Shown: piece by piece, positions 1-8,120 of the stretch
Layout of the letters: every line of letters starts with the position of its first letter
Numbering within the stretch: the first letter of the stretch is position 1
Assembly (NCBI RefSeq): GCF_024730785.1
Contig: NZ_CP102830.1
Location: 992,001-1,056,000, forward strand
Reading direction: 5' to 3'
Length of the DNA: 64,000 nt
Source: Pseudomonas sp. LS44
GTDB lineage: Bacteria > Pseudomonadota > Gammaproteobacteria > Pseudomonadales > Pseudomonadaceae
Notes under the pieces: generated by a model
What the model was told of the DNA's origin: nothing
Database searches by the model: none
What the model saw: only the letters and a program-made list of their open reading frames with translations
Translations under genes and position numbers: made by a program

Positions 1-1038
1 GGCTTCATACGGCTGCTCGATGTTGGCCTGGACCAGGGCGAATTGGTCGCCGCCGAGGCGTGCCAAGGCACCGAGACGGCCGCTGTGGCTGCGCAAGCGG
101 TCGGAAAGCGCGAGCAGCAGCTGGTCGCCGATCTGATAGCTGAATTGTTCGTTGATGCCTTTGAAGTCGTCCAAGCCGACACACAGCACGGCCACGCGGC
201 GCTGCAGGCGGCCGGCGTCGGAAATGATCTGGTCGAGTTGTTGCTGCAATTGCTGGCGGTTGGGCAGGCCGGTGAGGAAGTCGTATTGCGACATGCGCAG
301 CAGGCTGTTTTCCGCCTCGCGGCGCAGGTGGGTGTTGCGTTCGATGGAAGACAGCAACTGGTTGGCGGTGTTAATCCATAAACCCAATTCGTTGCGCTCA
401 TGACCCTTGAGCATTGGCAGCTTGTGCTCGCTGGGGCGGTCTGGGTTGATGCTGCTCAGGTGTTCGATGATTTTCGACAGCGGTTTGGTCAGCAGCCAGT
501 GATAGACCAGATAAAGCACCAGTCCCATGGCCAGCGCGCGGAGCACGCCGGAGATAAAAATAATCACCGAGCTGGTCAGGAAGTCCTCGCCGTAAGGGGC
601 GGTGTCGAGGGTGATGCTCAGGTCGCCGTAATACTCGCTGTACGGCCCACGGCCGATCAGGCGGGTAGTGAAACTGCGTTCTTTGCCGAGGATCGGGTCG
701 GTCAGCCAGCGGCTCGCCAGCGGGGTCAGGTCGCGGGACTTTTCCGCCAGCATCGGTTCGTTGGGGTGGCCGATGGCGGCGTAGCGCACCGCCTCATTCT
801 GGAACAGCCCTTCGATCACCTGCATGCCCATTTCCCGATCGAGACTGTAGACGGCCTGGGTCGAGGGATCACGGAACATGTCGAGAATGCGCTGCGCATC
901 GATGGCCACAGCCTGACGGGTTTTGTGGGCATCGAACATGATCTGCCCAAGGCTCAGCACCACGCCGACCGCCAAAGCCGAGAGGAGCACCACGCGGAGC
1001 AGTTTCAGAGACAAGCTGTTTTTGAGTGCCAGCTTCAA
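1..1038 (-). CDS. bifA: BifA-type c-di-GMP phosphodiesterase, N-terminal part (cut by window edge)
   Basis: Membrane-bound GGDEF-EAL protein that breaks down cyclic di-GMP and so favours swarming over biofilm in P. aeruginosa. The visible 346 codons encode a first membrane helix (residues 8-30), a periplasmic segment containing SLDREMGMQVIEG, a second helix near residues 170-190, a HAMP-like linker, and a GGDEF domain opening with SQYDFLTGLPNR. The GGDEF signature is the degenerate GGDQF (bases 40-54), as in BifA, whose cyclase domain is inactive. The EAL domain lies outside the window. The start is a TTG at 1038 with AAGGA about 8 bases upstream; no ATG fits the conserved KLALKNSLSLKLLRVV beginning. 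sodB lies upstream on the same strand, as in P. aeruginosa. Family assignment is confident. Confidence 0.9.
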   Translation of the reverse strand, partial: MKLALKNSLSLKLLRVVLLSALAVGVVLSLGQIMFDAHKTRQAVAIDAQRILDMFRDPSTQAVYSLDREMGMQVIEGLFQNEAVRYAAIGHPNEPMLAEKSRDLTPLASRWLTDPILGKERSFTTRLIGRGPYSEYYGDLSITLDTAPYGEDFLTSSVIIFISGVLRALAMGLVLYLVYHWLLTKPLSKIIEHLSSINPDRPSEHKLPMLKGHERNELGLWINTANQLLSSIERNTHLRREAENSLLRMSQYDFLTGLPNRQQLQQQLDQIISDAGRLQRRVAVLCVGLDDFKGINEQFSYQIGDQLLLALSDRLRSHSGRLGALARLGGDQFALVQANIEQPYEA

Positions 1039-1313
1039 ATGCCGATTCCTTGTTCGAATGCTGGTGGCGTTCAATCGCGCTGAGTATTGGTAAAGCCGGG
1101 GTAGCAGTCAAAGGACCATACCTTTCCGTTCGGTACGGCGTTCAGACTCCAAAGCATCCAATGTGAAACGTTAGATGGCTTTCCCACATTATGTCGGTAC
1201 GAGTCGCCGGGGCTTGAGGGTACTCGTCGGGTTTGCGAGATGATTTCTTGACGCTGGTGATGCAAGGCGGGCATTGCAGGGGAAAGAGCGAATTGGCGTT
1301 GGGGCTGCGATAC

Positions 1314-1342
1314 AAAAAAACCCGGCGTGGCCGGGTTTTTTG
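1314..1342 (-). terminator. Rho-independent terminator after sodB
   Basis: A run of A, a CCCGGC/GCCGGG stem and a run of T form a hairpin that can end transcription in either direction. It lies in the 412-base gap between sodB and bifA and separates the two minus-strand genes. I see no gene in the rest of the gap (1039-1450). Confidence 0.85.
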
Positions 1343-1450
1343 GGGGTGTCTCGGTGGCTGTAGCGACTTGCGCTGGCAACCTCAGGAGCGGCACGTTCGC
1401 GCGCTGACCCCATTACCCGCTACGCGGGTGGCCGAGACAACCTGGCAGGA

Positions 1451-2032
1451 TCAGGCAGCGAAGTTCTTCGCAACGAAGTCCCAGTTGACCAGGTTCCAGA
1501 ACGCTTCGACATACTTCGGACGCAGGTTGCGGTAGTCGATGTAGTAGGCGTGTTCCCATACGTCGCAAGTCAGCAGCGGGGTGTCGCCGCTGGTCAGCGG
1601 GCAACCGGCGCCGATGGTGCTGGCCAGGGCCAGGGAGCCGTCGGCCTTCTTCACCAGCCAGCCCCAGCCGGAGCCGAAGGTGCCGATGGAAGTCTTGCTG
1701 AACTCTTCCTTGAACTTGTCGAAGGAACCGAACGCCGCGTTGATGGCATCGGCCAGAGCGCCAGTCGGTTGGCCGCCGGCGTTAGGCGCCAGGCAGTTCC
1801 AGTAGAAGGTGTGGTTCCAGACCTGAGCGGCGTTGTTGAAGATGCCGCCCGAAGAGGTTTTGACGATCTCTTCCAGGGTTTTGCCTTCGAACTCGGTGCC
1901 CGGCACCAGGTTGTTCAGGTTTACCACGTAAGTGTTGTGGTGCTTGTCGTGATGGTACTCGAGGGTTTCAGCGGAAATGTGCGGCTCGAGAGCGTTTTTC
2001 TCATACGGCAGTGGCGGCAATTCGAAAGCCAT
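1451..2032 (-). CDS. sodB: Iron superoxide dismutase
   Basis: Cytoplasmic superoxide dismutase that converts superoxide to oxygen and peroxide. The 193-residue length is standard for the Fe/Mn family. Metal ligands are visible as His27, His74, Asp157 and His161 (motif DVWEHAYY). Gln70 next to the metal site, together with the AAQVWNH context, marks the iron rather than the manganese type. The ATG at 2032 is preceded by GAGGAGAT. A terminator follows at 1314-1342. The bifA-sodB order matches P. aeruginosa. Iron (Fur) control would be expected from known relatives, but I did not find a convincing Fur box by eye. Confidence 0.97.
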   Translation of the reverse strand: MAFELPPLPYEKNALEPHISAETLEYHHDKHHNTYVVNLNNLVPGTEFEGKTLEEIVKTSSGGIFNNAAQVWNHTFYWNCLAPNAGGQPTGALADAINAAFGSFDKFKEEFSKTSIGTFGSGWGWLVKKADGSLALASTIGAGCPLTSGDTPLLTCDVWEHAYYIDYRNLRPKYVEAFWNLVNWDFVAKNFAA

Positions 2033-2206
2033 GGTCTATCTCCTCAGGTCAGGGTGCGATGCAGTCAGACTCGACAATATGTTTTGACTGGCATGTGGCG
2101 AGGCCGTTCACGGGCGGCCAGACATACGGCGGGAGTTTGTACTCTTTGCGCCGTGGGCCCCGAATCATAGCACTCGGCCGAAGGCATAACCACGCAGCAA
2201 CTGTGT

Positions 2207-2228
2207 GGAAAAGCCCCGGCGCGGGGCT
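2207..2228 (-). terminator. Terminator after argO
   Basis: An AGCCCCG/CGGGGCT stem followed on the minus strand by TTTTCC, about 30 bases beyond the stop codon of the exporter gene. Confidence 0.7.
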
Positions 2229-2259
2229 CTGCAGCGCCCTCGCAGACGCGGACAGTGGC

Positions 2260-2862
2260 TCACTGGTTAAGCAGCAATTGGGCCGCCACGCTGAACATCA
2301 TGGCCGCCACGCCCAGGTCGAGCAGACGCCAGGTCGCCGGCCGAGCCAACACCGGCGCCAACCATGCGGCGCCGAGGGCCAGGCTGAAAAACCACAGTAA
2401 TGAAGCGCTCGCGGCGCCCAGGACATAGGCGCCGGGCTCGGTTTGTTGAGCGCCCAGTGAGCCGATCAGCAGCACGGTGTCCAGATAGACATGTGGGTTC
2501 AGCAGGGTCACCGCCAGGGCGGTCAACAGCACCGCGCGGCGTGAGCGTGGCCCGGCATCGGCGGCCTCCTGCAGGGCGTGCGGAGACAGCGCCCGGCGCA
2601 GTGCCTTGACCCCGTACCAGATCAGAAATGCCGCGCCGCCCCAGCGGGCGATGCCCAGCAACAACGGGCTGTGCGCCAGCAGATTGGCCAGGCCGAAGAC
2701 ACCGGCGGCCACCAGCAGCGCATCGCACAAGACGCACAGCGCGGCGACCGGCAGGTGATGTTCGCGGCGCAGGCTTTGGGCGAGGACAAAGGCGTTCTGC
2801 GCGCCGATCGCCATGATCAGGCCGATGGCGACCAACAAGCCGTTGAGATAACTCTGCCACAT
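2260..2862 (-). CDS. argO: LysE/ArgO-family basic amino-acid exporter
   Basis: Inner-membrane exporter of the LysE/ArgO family, 200 residues with about six hydrophobic helices. Family motifs are visible: GAQNAFVLAQSLRR (about residues 20-33), the helix-breaking LLNPHVYLDTVLLIGS (about 121-136) and an LLWFFSLALGAAW helix. It is transcribed divergently from an ArgP-like LysR regulator; in E. coli ArgP activates argO in response to arginine and lysine, so the pair is likely functional. The intergenic space is mostly filled by an inverted-repeat element (2888-3046) whose edge is only 26 bases upstream of the ATG, so the promoter must lie inside or beside it. The substrate is inferred from the family, not shown. 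Confidence 0.85.
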   Translation of the reverse strand: MWQSYLNGLLVAIGLIMAIGAQNAFVLAQSLRREHHLPVAALCVLCDALLVAAGVFGLANLLAHSPLLLGIARWGGAAFLIWYGVKALRRALSPHALQEAADAGPRSRRAVLLTALAVTLLNPHVYLDTVLLIGSLGAQQTEPGAYVLGAASASLLWFFSLALGAAWLAPVLARPATWRLLDLGVAAMMFSVAAQLLLNQ

Positions 2863-2887
2863 GGCAACCCGCTCCTGGAAAGGTTGG

Positions 2888-3046
2888 GTGGCCTGTTTGG
2901 TTAATTCAGTTAGTCAATTTCGGCGCCTGAGACCCTGATACTGCGTTACCGCTCCTCGCCATAGCCCTGCTATGACTCGTCGCGGCGCCTTGTCTCAGAG
3001 CCTCAGTCATCCGAACTTGAGATAACCAATTAACCGCACAGGCCAC
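2888..3046. repeat. MITE-like inverted-repeat element between argO and argP
   Basis: About 159 bases bounded by near-perfect 19-base terminal inverted repeats (GTGGCCTGTNNGGTTAATT at both ends, read inward), with weaker complementarity continuing about 30 bases further in (GTTCGG..TGAGGCTCTGA against TTTCGG..TGAGACCCTGA). The GC-rich interior carries its own CTATG/CATAG-type palindromes and has no open reading frame of note. The structure suggests a small non-autonomous mobile or structured repeat. It is the only copy in this window. Confidence 0.5.
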
Positions 3047-3117
3047 TAAGTGGCGAGTGTGAGTGGGTTGGGTGTATAAGAAAAACCAATCATGCTGATG
3101 GATCATTAGGAAATCTG

Positions 3118-4011
3118 ATGTTCGATTACAAATTACTGGCCGCGCTTGCCGCGGTGATCGAACAAGCCGGCTTCGAGCGCGCCGCCCAAGTGCTGGGTTT
3201 GTCGCAATCGGCCGTGTCGCAACGGATCAAATTGCTCGAGGCGCGGGTCGGTCAGCCGGTGTTGATGCGGGTGACGCCGCCGGCGCCGACGGAAATTGGC
3301 CGCCGTTTGCTCAACCATGTGCAGCAAGTCCGTCTGCTCGAGCGCGATTTGCAGGGGCAGGTGCCGGCGCTCGATGAAGGCGGATTGCCGGAGCGGCTGC
3401 GCATCGCCCTGAACGCCGACAGCCTGGCGACTTGGTGGGCGAGTGCGGTGGGGGATTTTTGTGCGCGCCAGCGCTTGCTCCTCGATCTGGTGGTGGAAGA
3501 CCAGGACGTCGGTCTCAAACGCATGCGTGCCGGCGAGGTGGCCGGTTGCGTATGCGCCGGCGACAAACCGGTGGCGGGCGCGCGCTGTCTGCCGTTGGGC
3601 GCCATGCGCTATCGCGCGCTGGCCAGTCCGGGGTTTATCCAGCGGCACTTTCCGGCGGGCGTGCGCGCCGAGGATCTGGCTCGCGCGCCGGCCATCGTGT
3701 TCGGCCCGGACGACCTGCTGCAGCACCGCTACCTGGCGGCGTTGGGCGTGGCGGGCAGTTTCATTCATCACCTGTGCCCGTCTTCCGAGGGCTTCGTGCG
3801 CCTAACCGCCGGCGGGCTCGGTTGGGGCTTGGTGCCAGAGCAGCAAGTGCACGCCGAACTGGCCCGTGGCGAGTTGGTCGAGCTGCTGCCGGGGCGCAGT
3901 GTCGATGTGCCGTTGTACTGGCATTACTGGCGTAACGGCGGCGAGCTGCTCAACCAGTTGACCGAGCAATTGCGGCGCACCGCTGGCGCGGTATTGGTGC
4001 CGCTGGAATAA
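3118..4011 (+). CDS. argP: ArgP (IciA) family LysR-type transcriptional regulator
   Basis: 297-residue LysR-type regulator. The N-terminal winged helix-turn-helix is clear (FERAAQVLGLSQSAVSQRIK, residues 18-37), followed by a linker helix and a two-lobed effector domain. The start YKLLAALAAVIEQAGFERAA and the divergent lysE/argO neighbour are typical of ArgP, which senses lysine/arginine and switches on the exporter. ATG at 3118. A competing 212-residue frame on the opposite strand is a shadow. The nearest downstream gene is convergent, so argP is probably a single-gene unit. Confidence 0.9.
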   Translation: MFDYKLLAALAAVIEQAGFERAAQVLGLSQSAVSQRIKLLEARVGQPVLMRVTPPAPTEIGRRLLNHVQQVRLLERDLQGQVPALDEGGLPERLRIALNADSLATWWASAVGDFCARQRLLLDLVVEDQDVGLKRMRAGEVAGCVCAGDKPVAGARCLPLGAMRYRALASPGFIQRHFPAGVRAEDLARAPAIVFGPDDLLQHRYLAALGVAGSFIHHLCPSSEGFVRLTAGGLGWGLVPEQQVHAELARGELVELLPGRSVDVPLYWHYWRNGGELLNQLTEQLRRTAGAVLVPLE

Positions 4012-4038
4012 CCTGGTCGGCGCTCGATAACGCCGGGC

Positions 4039-5097
4039 CTATTCGATGAGGATCGATCCGCTACCAGGCAACTGCTCCACGCAGCGCGGCCCGAACAATT
4101 GCGATGGGGTGAAGTAACCACCCGCGCCCTGGTAATTCTGCAAATGGTGCACGGCCAGCAGCGCGCCATGCACGGTGACGTCATAACCATTGGCGGTTTG
4201 CAGTCGCGCGGTTTTGACCTGGCCGCGGGCGTTGCGCGCCTCACCCCAGACCCAGGTGGGCTGCCGCGCGCGGGTCTGCGTGTCGGGCCCGGCGATGCGC
4301 CGACTGACCTGCGCTTTCAGCCAGTTCTGCACGAAGGGCTTGCCGAGCAGGCCGCGCAACGGGGTCAGCACGCGCATGCCCGCCGCCACGCCCGCGGGCA
4401 TCGGCAGATAAACCTCGATATTGGCGATCCCCGTGGAGTAGTAGGCGGTCGCCACATCGCCCCAGGGAATCGTCACGGCGTTCTTCGCGCCGCGGCCGAA
4501 GTCGATCTCACGGTTCTTGAAACCCAACGGCACGCTGCGCAAACGCCCGTCCTGACGGATCTGGCCACCCAGCTTGAGGCCTTCCACGGTGGTTTTCGCG
4601 GTGCCCGGCGAGAGACCGCTGGCGCTGTCGAAGCCCAGGGCCAGATGGCTGGCATCCGGCAGCGCCTGCTTGAGGCAGGCGGCCAGGCAGTCGGTGGGAA
4701 TCACATCGAAGCCCACGCCCGGGCAGATCACCACACCTGCGGCCTGCGCCGCGGCATCCTCAGCATGCGCCTGTTCGAACACGGCAATCTCGCCAGTGAT
4801 ATCGACGTAGTGACTGCCACTGGCCAGGCAGGCGGCGATCATCGGCGCGCTGGTGGCGGAGAACGGTCCGGCGCAATGCGCGACCACCGCGACGTCATCC
4901 AATGCGCTGCGGCTGGCGCCGGCATCGGCGAGATCGAAAATTCGCGCATGCAGCTGCAACTCGCTGGCGATGGCCTCGACGCCATCGACACTGCGTCCGG
5001 CCAGGATCGGGGTCAGACCCTGGCGTACCGCCTCGCGGGCGAGCAACTGGCCGGTGTAGCCATTGGCGCCGTAAATCATCCAGTGCGACTTGTTCAT
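4039..5097 (-). CDS. Saccharopine dehydrogenase-like NAD(P)-binding oxidoreductase
   Basis: 352-residue protein of the saccharopine-dehydrogenase / trans-acting enoyl reductase superfamily. It opens with MIYGANGYTGQLLAREA, a Rossmann dinucleotide-binding loop (G-A-N-G-Y-T-G), and continues with VVAHCAGPFSATSAPMIAACLASGSHYVDITGE, the family's typical second conserved block. A CPGVGFDVIPTDCLA stretch follows. No catalytic residue can be assigned from sequence alone, and annotated relatives range from saccharopine reductases to membrane lipid-droplet proteins, so no substrate is proposed. It ends 28 bases from argP (convergent) and diverges from the epimerase gene at 5282. Confidence 0.85.
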   Translation of the reverse strand: MNKSHWMIYGANGYTGQLLAREAVRQGLTPILAGRSVDGVEAIASELQLHARIFDLADAGASRSALDDVAVVAHCAGPFSATSAPMIAACLASGSHYVDITGEIAVFEQAHAEDAAAQAAGVVICPGVGFDVIPTDCLAACLKQALPDASHLALGFDSASGLSPGTAKTTVEGLKLGGQIRQDGRLRSVPLGFKNREIDFGRGAKNAVTIPWGDVATAYYSTGIANIEVYLPMPAGVAAGMRVLTPLRGLLGKPFVQNWLKAQVSRRIAGPDTQTRARQPTWVWGEARNARGQVKTARLQTANGYDVTVHGALLAVHHLQNYQGAGGYFTPSQLFGPRCVEQLPGSGSILIE

Positions 5098-5281
5098 ATC
5101 CGATACCTGCTGGGCGGTGGCGGCTATTCAACGGTAGACGCGGAGTGAAGTCGAACGCTGCCGGATGCTTCCCAACCATAGTCGGGGGATCGCACGGCCA
5201 TGGACTTGGCTCACGGCGTCAGCGCATCGGCCGGTGGTCCTTGCTAGAGTCGCAGGCACAACAAGACAAAGGACGGCAGGC

Positions 5282-6274
5282 ATGAAGATTCTGGTAACCG
5301 GCGCGAGCGGTTTCATTGGCGGACGTTTTGCCCGCTTTGCTCTGGAACAGGGCTTGAGCGTGCGGGTCAACGGTCGCCGGCCCGAGGCGGTCGAGCATCT
5401 GGTCAAGCGCGGCGCCGAATTCATTCAGGGCGATCTGTCCGATCCCGAGCTGGTCCAGCGCCTTTGCCAGGATGTCGAGGCGGTGGTGCATTGCGCCGGC
5501 GCGGTGGGCGTGTGGGGCAAGTATCAGCATTTCTACCAGGCCAACGTCACGGTCACCGAGAACGTCGTCGAAGCCTGCCTCAAGCAAGGCGTGCGGCGCC
5601 TGGTGCATCTGTCCTCGCCGTCGGTGTATTTCGACGGTCAGTCGCATGTCGGCTTGCGCGAAGAGCAGGTGCCGACCACGTTCGTCGATCATTACGGCGC
5701 CACCAAATACCTCGCCGAGCAGAAAGTCTTCGGCGCCGAGGAGTTTGGCCTGGAGGTGATCGCCCTGCGTCCGCGGTTCGTCACCGGCGCGGGCGACACG
5801 AGCATCTTCCCGCGGCTGATCGCCATGCACCGCAAGGGGCGCTTGTCGATCATCGGCAACGGCCTGAACAAGGTCGATTTCACCAGCGTGCACAACCTCA
5901 ATGATGCGCTGTTCAGCAGTCTGCTGGCCGCCGGGCCGGCGCTCGGCAAGGTCTACAACATCAGCAACGGTGCGCCGATTCCGCTGTGGGACGTGGTCAA
6001 TTACGTGTTGCGCCAACTCGACTTGCCGCCGGTGACGCGGCACATGCCCTACGCCCTGGCATATGGCGCGGCAGTGCTTAACGAAAGTGTCTGCAAGCTA
6101 TTACCCGGGAGGCCGGAGCCGAGTCTGTTCCGCCTCGGGGTGGCGGTGATGGCCAAGGATTTTTCCCTGGATATCAGCCGAGCCCGCGCGGAGCTGGATT
6201 ACGATCCACAGGTCAGCCTGTGGACCGCACTGGACGAATTCTGCACCTGGTGGCGCGCTGTCCAGCCGCACTGA
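5282..6274 (+). CDS. Extended SDR, NAD-dependent epimerase/dehydratase
   Basis: 330-residue extended short-chain dehydrogenase. The N-terminal TGASGFIGG loop (residues 6-14) binds NAD(P); the catalytic Tyr138-x3-Lys142 pair sits in DHYGATKYLAEQ, with Ser112/Ser114 of LSSPSVYF as the usual partner. The reading frame is open from 5165, but the ATG at 5282 (ACAAAGGACGGCAGGC upstream) places the Rossmann strand correctly at the N-terminus, so I chose it. The family covers sugar-nucleotide epimerases, 3-beta-hydroxysteroid dehydrogenases and the hopanoid-linked HpnA; nothing nearby decides between them. A repeat element begins 8 bases after the stop. Confidence 0.85.
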   Translation: MKILVTGASGFIGGRFARFALEQGLSVRVNGRRPEAVEHLVKRGAEFIQGDLSDPELVQRLCQDVEAVVHCAGAVGVWGKYQHFYQANVTVTENVVEACLKQGVRRLVHLSSPSVYFDGQSHVGLREEQVPTTFVDHYGATKYLAEQKVFGAEEFGLEVIALRPRFVTGAGDTSIFPRLIAMHRKGRLSIIGNGLNKVDFTSVHNLNDALFSSLLAAGPALGKVYNISNGAPIPLWDVVNYVLRQLDLPPVTRHMPYALAYGAAVLNESVCKLLPGRPEPSLFRLGVAVMAKDFSLDISRARAELDYDPQVSLWTALDEFCTWWRAVQPH

Positions 6275-6281
6275 CGCTGCC

Positions 6282-6473
6282 TTAGAGCTGTTCACGATCT
6301 CGCGAGCTAGAGCCGTGCAAGGCGCAACGACCAGCGGGAGTAACAGCCAAAGGCTGGCCCGTAGGGTGAGCGCCAGCGAATAAAACGGGCGAAGAACGGA
6401 GGGTAAATAAGCATCTGAGCCCGGTTTTTAACGCAGTACGGCCGACGCGCAGCAGATCGTGAACAGGCTCTTA
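6282..6473. repeat. Dispersed element with terminal inverted repeats, copy 1 (192 bp)
   Basis: The ends read TTAGAGC-TGTTCACGATCT (left) and, as reverse complement, TAAGAGCCTGTTCACGATCT (right). The interior shares long blocks with the copy at 25001-25262 (CAAGGCGCAACGACCAGCGG, GAGTAACAGCCAAAGGCTGG, CCCGTAGGGTGAGCGCCAGC). It has no coding capacity. The right end contains the TAA stop codon of the minus-strand gene at 6471-6752. It behaves like a small non-autonomous element. Confidence 0.75.
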
Positions 6474-6752
6474 GCCGCGCAGCGGACCCATATAACGGGT
6501 GTATTTTTCGATCAGTTCGGCTTCGCTCAACATCGGCGCCGGTGGCGGGGCCGGTTGCACCAGGCGGATGCCGCACAGTTCGCTGAGGCGTTCGCCCAGC
6601 AGGCGGGTTTCCTCGTTCGTCGAGTCTGCGCAGGCGGCCAGCATGCTGGGCACCGCGCCGGGTTGGCTCAGGCGAATATCCACTGCTTGTTCTTCACGCA
6701 ACCGGCGCCGCAATACCTGCATGCAGTCCAGTACAGCCTTGGTCAGTTCCAT
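6471..6752 (-). CDS. Small conserved hypothetical protein
   Basis: 93-residue protein starting MELTKAVLDCMQVLRRRLRE, with a charged helical N-terminal half, a central TNEETRLLGERLSELCGI helix and a proline-rich link (VQPAPPPAPM) to a short acidic/aromatic tail (SEAELIEKYTRYMGPLRG). I do not recognise a family or function. The ATG at 6752 is preceded by CGGGGA at a suitable distance; the frame stays open upstream to 6842, so a longer form cannot be excluded. Its stop codon lies inside the terminal repeat of the adjacent element, so the C-terminal end may have been set by that insertion. Confidence 0.6.
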   Translation of the reverse strand: MELTKAVLDCMQVLRRRLREEQAVDIRLSQPGAVPSMLAACADSTNEETRLLGERLSELCGIRLVQPAPPPAPMLSEAELIEKYTRYMGPLRG

Positions 6753-7057
6753 GCATGAGTCCCCGAGAGAGAATGCTGCGAGTCGTTCATCCGTGAACCG
6801 CTCGATGAAGCGCACGCTATGCCGTGCCTGTTGTCGCTTCATCCTGCAAGGCGCCTCCTAGACGCCTCGCAAGGGAATTAGCAAATGCTGTACCAGTTCT
6901 CAAAACGCGAAACTAAAGGGCTGCAGGGCGGTCGACTGGCTGATGACGCTCTGTCGCGGTGCGCAGCGCACTTCCCTAGCGCGGCGCTGATGGGCCGGGT
7001 GCTTCACGGTATACTTCGCGGCACTGCGTGCGACCGCACTCTCCTGAAGGTTCACCC

Positions 7058-7888
7058 ATGCGTAACGATGCTCTCGACGAACTGGATAACTTGCCCAGCC
7101 TGACCACCGACTCGCGTGATCACACATTCGCCGGCTCTGCCCGGGCGCATGAAGGCGATTACGCCAACAATCACCACCACGCCAATCACACGCCGATTGC
7201 GGTCAAAAGCGTCAATACCGGGCCGCTGTGGGCACTGGTCGGCGCCTTGGTTATCGCCTTGGGCGGCTTGGGCTGGTGGAGCCATCAGCAGATCGGCTTG
7301 ATGAGCCAGCAGTTGGTGGCCACCCAGGAAAGCTTCGCGCGCATCAGTGAGGAAGCGGCTGGGCGGATCAAGGATATTTCCGGCAAGGTGGTGGCCACCG
7401 AGTCGAACGTGACTACCGGCAGCGAAGCGCTGCGCCTGCAGGTCAAAAAGCTGGATAGTCAGGTCAGTGAGTTGAGTCGCCAACTGCAGACGTTGAGCGG
7501 TCAGCAGGGCGGGCACGGCAAGCGCTTCGAGCAACTGAGCGGCGATCTCAAGGCGCAGCAGGATGCCGACGGTAAACTCGCCGACAAACTGCAGGCACTG
7601 GTTAATGAACAGGCCATCTTGAAAGGCGCGCAGGGCGAGCAGAGCAAGCTCGCTGCGCAGCTGGACGGTCTGAGCAGCGCCGTCGAATCGCTGAAAAAGC
7701 AAGGTAACCCCAACGTCGCCATCGGCCGTCTGGAAGAGGATTTGCTGGTGCTGAAAAGCCAGCAGGAAAACCGTGCAGGGCAGAGCAGCACCGCCGAGTT
7801 CGACGCCTTCCGCGCCCAGGTCACGCGAAACATCAGCGCCCTGCAAGCGCAGGTGCAGAACCTTCAGCAGCAGCTCAACGCCCGCTGA
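7058..7888 (+). CDS. Single-pass membrane coiled-coil protein of unknown function
   Basis: 276-residue protein with three regions: an N-terminal cytoplasmic segment rich in His/Asn (HEGDYANNHHHANHTP), one membrane helix (LWALVGALVIALGGLGWW, about residues 58-75), and a long Gln/Lys/Leu-rich coiled coil filling the remaining 200 residues. No catalytic motif is visible. Some Pseudomonas relatives carry the automatic label 'ATPase', but I see no Walker motif here to support it. The ATG at 7058 has GAAGG 7 bases upstream, and TATACT at 7010-7015 could be a -10 box. The preceding 305 bases (6753-7057) hold no other gene I can support. Confidence 0.75.
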   Translation: MRNDALDELDNLPSLTTDSRDHTFAGSARAHEGDYANNHHHANHTPIAVKSVNTGPLWALVGALVIALGGLGWWSHQQIGLMSQQLVATQESFARISEEAAGRIKDISGKVVATESNVTTGSEALRLQVKKLDSQVSELSRQLQTLSGQQGGHGKRFEQLSGDLKAQQDADGKLADKLQALVNEQAILKGAQGEQSKLAAQLDGLSSAVESLKKQGNPNVAIGRLEEDLLVLKSQQENRAGQSSTAEFDAFRAQVTRNISALQAQVQNLQQQLNAR

Positions 7889-7941
7889 TCGCGTTTCGCC
7901 CTGTAAACAAATGTACCCATTAAGTGTTGTGCATCGCTTTT

Positions 7942-8046
7942 GTAGGGTGGGTTAGCCGCGCAGCGGCGTAACCCACCAGCGGCGTCACCTAGGACACCGG
8001 TGTCCAGCCTGCTCGGTGGGTTACGCCTACGGCTAACCCACCCTAC
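7942..8046. repeat. Extragenic palindromic repeat, family A (GTAGGGTGGGTTA), copy 1
   Basis: Inverted arms GTAGGGTGGGTTAGCCG and CGGCTAACCCACCCTAC enclose inner palindromes (GCGTAACCCACC/GGTGGGTTACGC). Related copies lie at 20283-20380, 20481-20585 and 28798-28902. The inner segment CCAGCCTGCTCGGTGGGTTA is shared with the 28.8-kb copy. Confidence 0.85.
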
Positions 8047-8070
8047 GAACTGATCGCGTTTCCCCCGGCC

Positions 8071-8100
8071 AAAAAAAGCCCCGCAATTGCGGGGCTTTTT
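8071..8100. terminator. Bidirectional terminator between coiled-coil gene and yaaA
   Basis: An A7 run, an AGCCCCGCAATTGCGGGGCT stem and a T5 run. It serves the convergent genes ending at 7888 (+) and 8121 (-). Confidence 0.9.
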
Positions 8101-8120
8101 GTTTGCACGGCTCTAACTGA

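Noticed and set aside
4099..5148. A 349-codon plus-strand frame opposite the saccharopine dehydrogenase-like gene
   Set aside because: The minus strand has a clear Rossmann start and conserved blocks; the plus frame has none.
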